A stretch of DNA of 64,000 nt from an uncultured Eggerthellaceae bacterium (GCA_934630905.1 CAKTXN010000001.1:54092-118091); one strand, 5' to 3'; numbered from the stretch's first letter, positions 16,697 to 25,790 are shown. Numbers and translations: made by a program. The notes: generated by a model from the letters alone, not told the origin.

Positions 16697-18040
16697 TTAT
16701 CGTAGCAACGATAGCGCAGCAGCCACGCTACCAGCCTTTATTGCAGCCAAAAAGCCCCGTGCTTCTTCTTCCGATAACGCGGAAGAGGAGCACAGCGTCA
16801 AAAATTTCTGTTCAAGCTCGTCCGCTGTCAGCGGATTTTCCGGCTCACCCTTAGCGTATTCAACGGTCTGCTCGAAAACAGCACCATCAGTCTGTTCCAC
16901 GCGCATAATGCACCCGCGCCTATCGGGAAGCCACGATGTCACCAGCAAATCGGGCACAACCGCCACCGTCTGCGCCAAGCGAACAAGCTTTTCATCGGCA
17001 CAACGCTCATCCGTGAAGATAGAAGGAAGCAGCGGATACCCCAAAAGCGCCGCTGCAACACAAAACGGCGTGCTCATTTTCGCCGCACTGCCATTCGCTG
17101 GCCGCTGGCAATCATGCCCGAATACGCCCAGGTCATACGTGCGAATTGAAATACTCTTCACGGAATCCGCATTGAAACGCGGTTCGCGGGCGATCGCGCA
17201 CGCCGCATCGATTGCCGCATGGCAATGACGACACGCCGCATACGGCTTGCGGAACACACCTTGGATCAGGTACTCCCCTTCAGACGGAAGGAGAAGCTGT
17301 GGCTCCTGCGCATCTTCCGAAAATACGCGCAAAAACCCGCGCTTGCCTCCCAGAATATCCTCGGGCGGAACAGGTGCCGCAGCTCCGAGCTGTGCCGCCG
17401 CATAGGCATCCATTGCCGCACGCCCCACGTTGTAAGGCTTCATCTGCGAGCCGTCGTCCAGCACGCCCAAAAGGCCTGCTCCACTTGTTGCCGCAAGCGC
17501 AAGCGTGGCCCGCATTTGCTTTTCGGTATAACCGCGCAGCACGCCAATCGCAAGCGCCGCGCCTATCGTTCCGCACGTGCCCGTGCCGTGAAATCCCTGC
17601 AACTTATGATGCGGCTGAAGCGTTTGCCCCAAAATGATAGCCGCCTGATACCCGCAAACGGCCGCCGCAACAAACCGCTGCTCATCGAAAGAGCCATCTG
17701 CCTCTGCCTCATCCCAAGCCGCTAAAAGAGCGGAAAAAATGGGTGCACCTAAGTGCATCATAGCGCGGCGGTGACCATCGTCAAGCTCTTCCCCGTGGGA
17801 AAAAATGCCGTTGACCAGGCACGCTTGTAAAGGGTTCGCCGTTTTGCCAAGGCCAAGCAACCGCGCGTTGCCCTCTGGCAATCCTTGCGCCACCTCGCGA
17901 TACACCGACCGAGCAGACCCCGCGTATACGCATCCCACGTAATCGATCAAGCAATAACGTACCTGGTCAATCACTTCTGCGGGATATTTTATTTTCGCCA
18001 GCTTGTCAATATGGTCAAGCAGTGCTTGAGAAGCATTCAA
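16697..18040 (-). CDS. MmgE/PrpD family protein (2-methylcitrate dehydratase/epimerase-like)
   Basis: 447 residues covering the whole MmgE/PrpD fold. The helical N-terminal domain contains LIDYVGCVYAGSARS and SHGEELDDGHRRAMMHLGAP, and the glycine/alanine-rich helix region reads GFHGTGTCGTIGAALAIG. Family members dehydrate 2-methylcitrate or epimerise iminodisuccinate and related diacids. The start codon is TTG (18040), with GGAG about 10 nt upstream, and no better start was found. It follows the fumarase-type subunits by 46 bp. With those and the Ldh-family enzyme it outlines a pathway for a hydroxylated or branched dicarboxylate; methylcitrate synthase and PrpB are not present here. Confidence 0.8.
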   Translation of the reverse strand: MNASQALLDHIDKLAKIKYPAEVIDQVRYCLIDYVGCVYAGSARSVYREVAQGLPEGNARLLGLGKTANPLQACLVNGIFSHGEELDDGHRRAMMHLGAPIFSALLAAWDEAEADGSFDEQRFVAAAVCGYQAAIILGQTLQPHHKLQGFHGTGTCGTIGAALAIGVLRGYTEKQMRATLALAATSGAGLLGVLDDGSQMKPYNVGRAAMDAYAAAQLGAAAPVPPEDILGGKRGFLRVFSEDAQEPQLLLPSEGEYLIQGVFRKPYAACRHCHAAIDAACAIAREPRFNADSVKSISIRTYDLGVFGHDCQRPANGSAAKMSTPFCVAAALLGYPLLPSIFTDERCADEKLVRLAQTVAVVPDLLVTSWLPDRRGCIMRVEQTDGAVFEQTVEYAKGEPENPLTADELEQKFLTLCSSSALSEEEARGFLAAIKAGSVAAALSLLR

Positions 18041-18086
18041 AGGAAAATGCTCCGTTCTTTTTCGCTCGTTTTTCCAGTATCAAGGG

Positions 18087-19145
18087 TTATTCTACTTTAG
18101 GTTCCCCCAGCAAATCAACGACCGCATGGCGCGGTTCAAAACAACAGCATGGGCGTAGGCACGCAATGCGCACGCCGCTGGCGCGCTGCGGCCCCACCTT
18201 GATAAAACTCGCCAAAACCGATGTATCGCCGCCTAAGCCCAAGGCGCCAACTCCCGCCTGATTCACGCGCTTTGTAATGCGTTGTTCCAGGCTGGATTGC
18301 ATATCAAAGTTGCCAAAAACCTGCGCTTGCAGCATTAGGCTTGACGCCTCAAACGCAGAACGCCCAATGCCAACAGCCAACACGCACGGAGAACATCCCA
18401 GCTCACGCACCGCCTGCTTCGCCCATTCCACCAGCTCATCTTCAACCACTTTCGCACTATGTTGATGGAAGATACGCTGCGTTTTTCCGCGAATCGCAGG
18501 TCCGCCGCCGAACATGAGCACATGCAGGCGCAACGCCGAACCAGGCACGTTTTTTATAACAAGGGGCGCCGGTTCCAACGCCGCCGGGTCATCGCTTATG
18601 CCCGCGCTTTGAGCAAGCCGCTGCTCATCGGTGCCCAAAACAGCCATAGGCCGGCCGGGCAGCATGCGAAGCCCCTGGCACACTCCCCGCTGAATCGCAT
18701 CGAACAGACCCGCAGGAAGCGAAGTAGCGCTTCCCACCTCCAACAACAAGTGAGGAATACCCGTATCATCACAAAGAGGCGAGCGGTTTTCTTGCGCGAC
18801 CTGCGCATTTTTGAGCACCTGCTCTAAAACCCACCGCGCTTGGGGGTTGCTTTCGTTTTCGATAGCGCGCTCGTACGCACGTTTTTTGTCATCGGAGAAG
18901 GTTGAACCCGCGCGCACCAATGCATCGGCCACCCGCGATTCTATCGTACACGTGCAGACACCGTTGCCGGCGAGCGGCTCGGCTGCGGCGGTCCCGGGCA
19001 AGGTCGCAGGAGAATCCGCAGGCGCGGCGATCCCGGGCAAGATCGCAGGCGCGACGACCGATGCGGCTTCCACATCTGTTGCAGCCTCGCCAGCTTCGGC
19101 TGCTTCGACAGCTTTCGCCTTACCGTAAACATTAGCGTTTTTCAT
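18087..19145 (-). CDS. Class I fumarase/L-tartrate dehydratase-type alpha subunit
   Basis: 352 residues. The core from about residue 65 on matches the fumarate hydratase alpha (TtdA-type) domain, with cluster-ligand cysteines in SPLCDDTGIPH and CSPCVLAVGIG and the GGGPAIRGKT-type loop. The enzyme is a [4Fe-4S] hydro-lyase acting with the beta subunit. Residues 8-60 form an odd Ala/Pro-rich insertion with a near-tandem repeat (AILPGIAAPADS/ATLPGTAAAEP) not expected in the family. ATG 19145 has GGAGGTGAG at ideal spacing and overlaps the beta gene by 14 bp. Confidence 0.85.
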   Translation of the reverse strand: MKNANVYGKAKAVEAAEAGEAATDVEAASVVAPAILPGIAAPADSPATLPGTAAAEPLAGNGVCTCTIESRVADALVRAGSTFSDDKKRAYERAIENESNPQARWVLEQVLKNAQVAQENRSPLCDDTGIPHLLLEVGSATSLPAGLFDAIQRGVCQGLRMLPGRPMAVLGTDEQRLAQSAGISDDPAALEPAPLVIKNVPGSALRLHVLMFGGGPAIRGKTQRIFHQHSAKVVEDELVEWAKQAVRELGCSPCVLAVGIGRSAFEASSLMLQAQVFGNFDMQSSLEQRITKRVNQAGVGALGLGGDTSVLASFIKVGPQRASGVRIACLRPCCCFEPRHAVVDLLGEPKVE

Positions 19146-19668
19146 ACAGCGACTCACCTCCTGCAGCCGCAATAATAACGGGAAAATCGTGCACTTTCAG
19201 GCGATTCATGGCTTCCATGCCCAGATCGGCGCCGAATACCACTTCACGCTCTTCTATGCATGCGTTGAAAAGCGCCGTAACGGGCGGCGTCACCGCATAC
19301 ACCGCGCCTTCGCAGCAAAGAGCATGCACCGTTTCCTGATCAAGGGCGCCCTTGCCAATATGCATCAGAACTCCCTGCTTGGCCAAGGGAACCATGCTTT
19401 GCAAGATTTCCAGCTTATTGCTGCTGGTCGGACCCACGCCCGCCGGACTGACCGCCGTATGAAACACCGCGCTTCCCCGCAGGTTAAGACCACAATACGA
19501 AGATTTCGCGCACGCCTCCACCAAACGAGGCAGCACGGCATCGCGCCCCGTATAAAGAAAGCCATCAAGAAGAAGCATGTCGCCCACCCACAATGACCGA
19601 ATCTCCTCTTCAGCAGCGGGAAGGCGCAGCCGCTTCGGCTCTTTGGCTATATTCTGTTCCGTGTTCAT
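19132..19668 (-). CDS. Class I fumarase/L-tartrate dehydratase-type beta subunit
   Basis: 178 residues matching the fumarase C-terminal (TtdB-type) domain: LRLPAAEEEIRSLWVGDMLLLDGFLYTGRDA, TAVSPAGVGPTSSNKLE, and GGESLYEK near the end. It partners the alpha subunit encoded directly downstream. ATG 19668 was chosen, with GAAGGA before it; an upstream Arg/Gly-rich extension of the frame lacks a ribosome binding site. This is the first gene of the leftward metabolic/polysaccharide operon. Gene order beta-alpha is less common than alpha-beta. Confidence 0.83.
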   Translation of the reverse strand: MNTEQNIAKEPKRLRLPAAEEEIRSLWVGDMLLLDGFLYTGRDAVLPRLVEACAKSSYCGLNLRGSAVFHTAVSPAGVGPTSSNKLEILQSMVPLAKQGVLMHIGKGALDQETVHALCCEGAVYAVTPPVTALFNACIEEREVVFGADLGMEAMNRLKVHDFPVIIAAAGGESLYEKR

Positions 19669-20003
19669 GTTTCCTTCTTCGCCCAGCCTCCAAGCTTGCC
19701 TTTGCGGCGCCGGCCTTTGCGATCCGCATTCGCAACCCGAACCGTTGCATTCGCGACCAGCCACCGTTGTTCTGCCCGAAAGCTCACCTTGCAGTCGCTT
19801 TTTCTGTCGGCACCCGCACTTACGCGCACGGCATCATTTTCGCAGCGCCAGCCTTCGTGCGAAACACCTTTCCATCCTGCGCATCATATCGCAATAGAGT
19901 ATAATATTTTAGTTTAACACTTCGGCAGATAATCTCTTGTCAGTAGGCAATTGTTCACCGATTCGGCTTACGGCAGACAGGAGCGCACGGGAAAGGACTC
20001 TTG
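19669..20003. other. Divergent promoter region
   Basis: This 335-bp spacer separates the leftward dehydratase operon from the rightward glycosyltransferase operon. A TATAAT at 19900-19905 within an AT-rich stretch is a candidate rightward -10 box without a good -35. GGAAAGGA precedes the glycosyltransferase start. No gene is supported. Confidence 0.4.
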
Positions 20004-22223
20004 ATGGAATCGCGCAATGAGCAGCGGCTGAGCGATGCACAGCGCGCCACCATTGCAGAGCATCTTGCGCGCGATAACCGCGCCCATGCAAGCGCCATCG
20101 CACCCGCCGTGCACCCACGCAATACCATCTACACGCGCTACGTGAAGCGTCTTTTCGATATTGTTATTTCAGCGTTTGCGCTGGTCATCACATCGCCGAT
20201 AAACCTTATTCTGGCAATCGCAACATTTTTCGACGTAGGACGCCCGATTCTTTTCCATCAAACGCGCACGGGAAAAGAGGGGAAACCCTTCCGCATCACG
20301 AAATTCCGCAACATGACGAACGAGACTGACGCCAACGGCGTGCTTTTGCCTCCCAAGGAACGCATTACGCGCTGGGGACGGTTCGTGCGAAAGACATCGC
20401 TTGATGAGCTGCTGAATTTTTGGAGCATTTTTAAGGGCGACATGAGCCTTATTGGCCCGCGTCCCCTTATCGAGAAGTACCTGCCTCGTTATTCCGACCG
20501 GCACATGATGCGACACGCGGTGTGCCCCGGCCTGGAATGCCCCATTTTGGACGAATCGATTAAGGAGCTTTCTGGCTGGAATCAGCGCCTGGAAAACGAC
20601 GTCTGGTACGTTGAACACGTCAGTTTTGCCGTGGATGCGAAAATGATTGCCGCCCTGGTACGCATGGTGTTCGACCGCAAACAAACAAAATCGCGCAGCC
20701 TGGCGCAACGCGGATCGTTCATGGGCTACGACAAGAACGGCCACGCCATCGACCAAACGGAAATCCCCCCGGAGTATCTAGCACTTGTTCAACAAGAAGG
20801 CAAAGATGTCGCAGCGGACGCCATTACGAACTTAGCCGTAAGTTCAACAGCTGCGGGTGCAGCAACTGCGGCCTCGGACGCTGATGCAGACACAGAAGCG
20901 TCTGCAGCGCGACGCACGGACGGCGCCGCTGCAACCAAGACGCCCCGCACAGCCCACCCCGCAACTGACGCGCAATCGAAAAAGCGCATTGCCCTTTTCA
21001 TCCGCGGCTTCCATCACGGCGGTATCGAGAAAGTGTTCGAGTCGTATTTCACGCACATGGACCTTTCCCCTTTCGAGATTCATGTGATAACGCATCTCGA
21101 AAACGACCCCGCACGCATGGAGACCTTTTGCTCCATGGGCTGTATTATTCACGAACTTTCCCCTGTTCATGGGCATAAATTGACCAAGCACAACTTGGAA
21201 GAGTACCGCGCTTTGTTCAAGAACAACGCTTTCGACGTAGTGCACAACAACATGCCGGAAAACTTGCTGCCTCTTCATTTTGCGAAAAAAGCCGGCGTTC
21301 CCGTGCGCATTCTGCACGCACACAGCAACTATCGCGCAAACTGGAAGCGTAGAAATCTGCTGATGCAGAAGGTATTTGCGACAGGTTTCGCCCTTAACGC
21401 TGCGCAGGCAACGCACTTGATTGCCGTAAGCCGCGTTGCCGCAGAATCTGCCTTTGGCGCAAAACGCGCGCAACAGGCATTTTTACTTCCGAATGCCATT
21501 GACGTGCACCATTTCGCTTTCAACAAAGAAATGCGCGAAAAATTGCGCTCTGAGCTAGGGATAGACAATAGAGTCTGCCTTGGCCACGTGGGGCGCTACG
21601 AAAACGATGCAAAGAACCAGGAATTCGTGCTGCACGTTTTCCGCGATTATCTGGCGGTTAACCCCCAAGCGCACCTCCTTATGGTTGGTGACGGCCCCTT
21701 ACGCGGCCGATACGAAGAGCTCGCACGCAATCTTGACATAGAAGACCAGGTCACTTTCACGGGTGCCCTGAAAAACGTCGCCGATTATCTGCAAGCTATG
21801 GATGCATTCCTTCTTCCTTCGCGCAAAGAAGGGTTTGGCATTGTCGCACTTGAAGCCCAGGCGTGCGGGCTTCCCTGTCTTGTTTCCACGCAGGTGCCCC
21901 AAGAAGTTGCCGTCACGTCGCTCGTGCGCTTTCTTGACGTTGACCAAGGCACCACAGCATGGGTTGACACACTTGCTTCCATCCTTGCCCCCGCCCCAGA
22001 ACTCTGCCTTGCTCCCACGACGAAACCCAGTTCAGCCGCCTCATCGAGCTCCGATCCGACCACTGAACAAGTGACTTCGCCGACCTCTTCGCCTGCCTAC
22101 CTCAAGCAAAACACAGGCAGTCGCCTTGATTTCAATCAACAAGTGCTCCAGGCAGGCTATGATATTACCCAGAACGCTTCCCTTTTATCCAACTTATACA
22201 GAAAAGGCCAGTTCACAGCATGA
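20004..22223 (+). CDS. Fused sugar-phosphate transferase (WcaJ-like)-GT4 glycosyltransferase
   Basis: 739 residues joining two steps of polymer synthesis. Residues 45-245 are a monotopic phosphoglycosyl transferase: hydrophobic re-entrant segment (FDIVISAFALVITSPINLIL), catalytic Asp-Glu pair in TSLDELLNFW (D134, E135) and SLIGPRPLI. It would load the first sugar-phosphate onto undecaprenyl phosphate. An Ala/Asp/Thr-rich linker spans about 255-322. Residues 323-665 are a GT-B, GT4-type domain (RGFHHGGIEKV, VGDGPLRGRYEEL, EGFGIVALEAQACGLP) that would add the second sugar. The C-terminus (about 670-739) is Ser/Thr/Pro-rich. ATG 20004 fits the ribosome binding site; a TTG one codon earlier is possible. 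The stop overlaps the next start (ATGA). Confidence 0.88.
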   Translation: MESRNEQRLSDAQRATIAEHLARDNRAHASAIAPAVHPRNTIYTRYVKRLFDIVISAFALVITSPINLILAIATFFDVGRPILFHQTRTGKEGKPFRITKFRNMTNETDANGVLLPPKERITRWGRFVRKTSLDELLNFWSIFKGDMSLIGPRPLIEKYLPRYSDRHMMRHAVCPGLECPILDESIKELSGWNQRLENDVWYVEHVSFAVDAKMIAALVRMVFDRKQTKSRSLAQRGSFMGYDKNGHAIDQTEIPPEYLALVQQEGKDVAADAITNLAVSSTAAGAATAASDADADTEASAARRTDGAAATKTPRTAHPATDAQSKKRIALFIRGFHHGGIEKVFESYFTHMDLSPFEIHVITHLENDPARMETFCSMGCIIHELSPVHGHKLTKHNLEEYRALFKNNAFDVVHNNMPENLLPLHFAKKAGVPVRILHAHSNYRANWKRRNLLMQKVFATGFALNAAQATHLIAVSRVAAESAFGAKRAQQAFLLPNAIDVHHFAFNKEMREKLRSELGIDNRVCLGHVGRYENDAKNQEFVLHVFRDYLAVNPQAHLLMVGDGPLRGRYEELARNLDIEDQVTFTGALKNVADYLQAMDAFLLPSRKEGFGIVALEAQACGLPCLVSTQVPQEVAVTSLVRFLDVDQGTTAWVDTLASILAPAPELCLAPTTKPSSAASSSSDPTTEQVTSPTSSPAYLKQNTGSRLDFNQQVLQAGYDITQNASLLSNLYRKGQFTA

Positions 22224-23368
22224 GACATCATCGACACAATCCGGATTATCGCTTCGTGGAAAACCCGGTCAACTTCAATAAGCACACCGACAAGCAGCTG
22301 CTGCAATATTGTCTGGGCGCCACTATGTATATGCCCGCCACGTACGATTTTTTGGACAAAATCATCAACGACAAGCTGCCTGGCTTAACGTCCATCGTGC
22401 TTGATTTCGAGGATGCGCTTGATGAAACAAAGTTAGCACCTGCGGAAGAAAACGTCCTTGACCTGCTGAAAGAGGTCAGCGCACGACTAGAGGCCGGCAC
22501 GCTCTCCGATGATGTTGTGCCCCTTATCTTCTGCCGTGTGCGCAATCCACAGCAGTTCCGATCGTTTGCGCAGCGTCTTCATCCCGAACATTTGCGCGCG
22601 CTTACCGGCATCAACTTCCCCAAGTTCAACGCGGAAAACGGCATGGCATACTTGGAAACGCTTCGTTGGATCAACGACACGCTTGGCGATATTGTTTACG
22701 GCATGCCCATTATCGAGGACCAAAGCATTGCCTTCATTGAAACACGCACTGAGCAGCTTTTGGCCATTCGAAGGATTCTCGATGAAAATCGCGACATTAT
22801 CCTGCATGTTCGCGTGGGCGCGACCGATTTTTCTTCGGTATTTGGCGTGCGGCGGGGCATTGACTACACCATTTACGACATCAAACCCATTGCGGATATC
22901 CTGTCCGACGTGCTCAACGTGTTCGGACGCCATAACGATTACGTGATTTCCGGACCCGTGTGGGAGTATTTCCGTGCTGACAAGTCCATGAAGTTTGCGC
23001 CGCTCCCCGCGCATGACATTCAGGAATCTCTTATCAGGCACATTCCCATTTACAACGGCGAAGTTGACGGCCTGCTGCGTGAGACCATTATGGATCGCGC
23101 GAACGGCTTCATTGGAAAAACGGTCATCCATCCTTCGCATATCAAGTTCGTGAACGCGCTTTATGCGGTCACAAAAGAGGAATACCGCGATGCGCTGCAG
23201 ATCCTTGACGTTTCGGGCGGCGTTGCAAAAAGCCAGGCCGGCAACAAGATGAACGAAATCAACCCTCATCGCTCTTGGGCCGAGCGCATTATTTCCCGCG
23301 CTCAAGCTTATGGCGTGATTGAGGATGGCACCGAGTACCTGCATCTTTTCTCCATTGAGGAAGCATAA
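22220..23368 (+). CDS. HpcH/HpaI aldolase/citrate lyase beta-like C-C bond lyase
   Basis: 382 residues, a TIM-barrel lyase. The metal-binding motifs are visible in SIVLDFEDAL (Glu/Asp pair), LHVRVGATDFSSVFGVRR and GFIGKTVIHPSHIKFVNALY. The length and the conserved N-terminal block (LLQYCLGATMYMPATY) suit the C-C-bond-lyase branch seen in some tellurium-resistance-type and nucleoside-like biosynthetic operons rather than citrate lyase proper; no other citrate lyase subunits are present. It overlaps the glycosyltransferase fusion by 4 bp and precedes an ATP-grasp gene. A role in making or trimming an acyl decoration of the surface glycan, or a small metabolite, is an inference. Confidence 0.78.
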   Translation: MRHHRHNPDYRFVENPVNFNKHTDKQLLQYCLGATMYMPATYDFLDKIINDKLPGLTSIVLDFEDALDETKLAPAEENVLDLLKEVSARLEAGTLSDDVVPLIFCRVRNPQQFRSFAQRLHPEHLRALTGINFPKFNAENGMAYLETLRWINDTLGDIVYGMPIIEDQSIAFIETRTEQLLAIRRILDENRDIILHVRVGATDFSSVFGVRRGIDYTIYDIKPIADILSDVLNVFGRHNDYVISGPVWEYFRADKSMKFAPLPAHDIQESLIRHIPIYNGEVDGLLRETIMDRANGFIGKTVIHPSHIKFVNALYAVTKEEYRDALQILDVSGGVAKSQAGNKMNEINPHRSWAERIISRAQAYGVIEDGTEYLHLFSIEEA

Positions 23369-23621
23369 GACGCAGGTGGGAGCGAACAGCGAAAACAGCC
23401 GAAAACAATCGGAGCGTCCCAGGAGCTACAGCAACCAGCAGTCGGCAATCAACCAGGGTCACAGATAGGGCAGGTCTTGCCCTCAACAAGATAGAATAAT
23501 CGTCCCAATGAAGGAACAGCGCACGAAAATTCTGGCGCTGTGCTATCATAGGGTGTTGCATTCTCCCCTGGTAACTGCTTGATAACCAGAGATAGAGCAG
23601 CCATTTTGCAGACGCTATTTT

Positions 23622-24869
23622 ATGGGATATAGATTGACAGACGCTCAGCAGACCGCATTCGTACTTGGCGGAACCGTTCCACATATCGATTTGGTCCAGA
23701 AGCTGCAAAAACGCGGCTATTACGTTGTTCTCATCGATTACTTAGCCAATTCCCCTGCCAAACCCTATGCCGATGAACATTTGCAAATCAGCACGCTCGA
23801 TTACGAGGCAGTGTTGAACGCGGCAATCGAGCGTAAGCCGTCGCTTATCATTAGCGTGGCGGTTGATAAAGCAAACGTGATGTGCTGCCGCGTATCCGAA
23901 GCCCTGTCGCTTCCGCACCCTTACTCTTCCGAAACGGCGCAGCTCATTGCACGAAAAGACAAAATGAAGCAAGCGCTGGTGGACGCCCAAATTCCCACCG
24001 CCCCTTTTACCGTAGCGCCCCTGAGCGTCAAGCAAGTTCAGGAAAAAGTGGGCTTCCCCTGCGTGGTGAAGCCGGCAAACGGTGGCGGGTCGCGCGGCGT
24101 GCATGTTGCTAGCTCTGCCGACCAATTGCAGCAATGTGTCGAGCGCGCCATTGAGTCAAGCCGCACGCATGAGGCAATCGCGGAATCCTTCATTGACGGC
24201 ATTGAAATCAGCGCGTATTTCTATTTCCAAAAGGGAACGCCCTATCTGCTTTCCCTTTGTCAGAAGAGCGACTACACCGACCGCAGCAACAATTCCGTTC
24301 GCCAATACGAGTCGGTGTTATATCCTGCGCAGATTCCCGCGCAATCCGTAGAGCAAATGCGCGAGATTGCCCAAAAGATTGGCATAACGTTCGGCTTCGT
24401 GAACACGCCTCTTATGGTTCAGGCAATCGTGCGCGAAAACGGAGACGTTTTGGTGCTTGAATTTGCGCCCCGTTTGGGTGGCGGATTATGCTTCCGCGCT
24501 ATTCCGCTTCTTACGGGTTTTGACTATATAGAAGCCGCAATCGCTTCCTATCTGGGTGAATCGGTTGATATTACCCATATTGAGAGCGATGCGCGCTGTC
24601 TTTATATTGGCAATGTTTTTGCTAAGCAAGGCATTTTTGATCATGTCGAAGGCGTTGATGCTGCACTGCAACAAGGCATCATCAAGGAATTCTATTGCAC
24701 GAAAACGAAAGGCGCATCCATTAGCCCCGACGGCAGCACGGGAAGTCGCTTCGGGCAGTTCATTGCCTTAGGGGAAACCCAGCAAGAGTTGCTGGATAAG
24801 GGAGCGCGGGCACGCGCCCTTATTCGCGCCATAGACGCAGGCGGAGAAGACATCAGCGCCCGTCAGTAG
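23622..24869 (+). CDS. ATP-grasp carboxylate-amine/thiol ligase
   Basis: 415 residues. The N-terminal Rossmann-like domain (AFVLGGTVPHIDLVQKLQKRGYYVVLIDY) is followed by the ATP-grasp fold (GFPCVVKPANGGGSRGVHVA for the nucleotide loop; VLVLEFAPRLGGGLC for metal ligands). Relatives join carboxylates to amines, as in PurK/CarB-like and dipeptide ligases. The substrate is unknown. No clear ribosome binding site precedes ATG 23622; an in-frame TTG at 23634 is the alternative. A 253-bp gap separates it from the aldolase gene, so it may have its own promoter. Confidence 0.82.
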   Translation: MGYRLTDAQQTAFVLGGTVPHIDLVQKLQKRGYYVVLIDYLANSPAKPYADEHLQISTLDYEAVLNAAIERKPSLIISVAVDKANVMCCRVSEALSLPHPYSSETAQLIARKDKMKQALVDAQIPTAPFTVAPLSVKQVQEKVGFPCVVKPANGGGSRGVHVASSADQLQQCVERAIESSRTHEAIAESFIDGIEISAYFYFQKGTPYLLSLCQKSDYTDRSNNSVRQYESVLYPAQIPAQSVEQMREIAQKIGITFGFVNTPLMVQAIVRENGDVLVLEFAPRLGGGLCFRAIPLLTGFDYIEAAIASYLGESVDITHIESDARCLYIGNVFAKQGIFDHVEGVDAALQQGIIKEFYCTKTKGASISPDGSTGSRFGQFIALGETQQELLDKGARARALIRAIDAGGEDISARQ

Positions 24870-24946
24870 CGCTGGAAATGGATAGCCTGCGACGAAGGTA
24901 ACAAGGGTCAGGGCAAAAAACGACAAGCCTGCAATCCCGATACGTT

Positions 24947-25300
24947 CTACCGCTCGCTAAGGTAAGACTCACACGCTTTTCTCAGGGGTGCAATCTCCTT
25001 GCTCAAAGTATTCCATGCCCAGTTGCAGTCGATGGTGCCGTAGCCATGCACTACCACATGTCGCATACCCACAATATCCTTCCAGGGAAGTTCATCATGA
25101 CCAGCAAGAAAATCCGAGCTCAAGTGGTTCGCAAGCTCACCAATCTGAACGAGCGGAAACAAAATCATTTCCCGATAATCGGCGTTTTCACGAAAAACAG
25201 CAGCATCAATCGAATAGCGTGCAATGCGAGACTCGATTGATGCGCAGTTTTGAACGATACCTTCGAGAATCGATCTATCGCGCGAACTAAGCGCACTCAT
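24947..25300 (-). CDS. hepT: HepT-like ribonuclease toxin
   Basis: 117 residues, all-alpha HEPN/DUF86 fold. The catalytic RX4HXY motif is visible as RHVVVHGY (R80, H85, Y87). In characterised MntA-HepT systems the antitoxin inactivates HepT by adding AMPs to the motif tyrosine. ATG 25300 was chosen so that the gene overlaps mntA by 14 bp; an upstream extension of the frame runs inside mntA. It is convergent with the ATP-grasp gene. Confidence 0.85.
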   Translation of the reverse strand: MSALSSRDRSILEGIVQNCASIESRIARYSIDAAVFRENADYREMILFPLVQIGELANHLSSDFLAGHDELPWKDIVGMRHVVVHGYGTIDCNWAWNTLSKEIAPLRKACESYLSER

Positions 25301-25580
25301 AGATAACCATCCCATCTTCGCTGATGTTTTCCGCAAACAAGCCCGTTGCGGCATTCAGGGAAACAACATCAACATCTACCCCCAGCGCATCGGAAATCTG
25401 ACGCCGAAACTTTGAGGCATCAAAGAGAGAGAATCCTTCCCCTGTTCGAATAGCAAGATCGACATCTGAGGAAAGTCCCTGATCACCGCGCGCATATGAA
25501 CCGAAAAGGGATACTTCGTTGATGGAGAACTGCGGTGCAGCAGAATTCACAGCGTTTACTATGGCGCTCATTTCTACCAT
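25287..25580 (-). CDS. mntA: MntA-like nucleotidyltransferase antitoxin
   Basis: 97 residues of a minimal nucleotidyltransferase fold. The active-site motif GSYARGDQGLSSDVDL carries the GS pair and both catalytic aspartates (D39, D41). Its expected role is to polyAMPylate and silence HepT, its overlapping downstream partner. GGGAGG is well placed before the ATG at 25580. The full motif suggests a functional antitoxin. Confidence 0.87.
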   Translation of the reverse strand: MVEMSAIVNAVNSAAPQFSINEVSLFGSYARGDQGLSSDVDLAIRTGEGFSLFDASKFRRQISDALGVDVDVVSLNAATGLFAENISEDGMVIYECA

Positions 25581-25725
25581 TGGAACCTCCCTTTACGCAA
25601 TTGATTTCCGTTACTGGGTTCATTATATAGCCTGGCCACTGAAACTCGCAAACCATACTTCTGTGATATGGATGAGATAAACCAAAGAAGTGGTTCTGGA
25701 TCTTTATATCCCAATGAAACGCAAG

Positions 25726-25790
25726 GGGGCAGACGCAAACTGCATCCGCCCCCCCTCATTTATCCCCTTTTGGCCCCATCAAAAGGGGCT
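25726..25790. terminator. Two adjacent hairpins between mntA and ychF
   Basis: GGGGGC (about 25727-25732) pairs with GCCCCCC (about 25748-25755), and CCCCTTTTG (25764-25772) pairs with CAAAAGGGG (25780-25788). They lie just past the ychF stop, between ychF and the mntA promoter, and would terminate leftward transcription of ychF. Neither has a long T-run. Confidence 0.5.

Noticed and set aside
22220..24869. Tellurium-resistance (ter) operon
   Set aside because: Only the aldolase and ATP-grasp elements resemble it; no TerD, PRTase or HAD genes are present.
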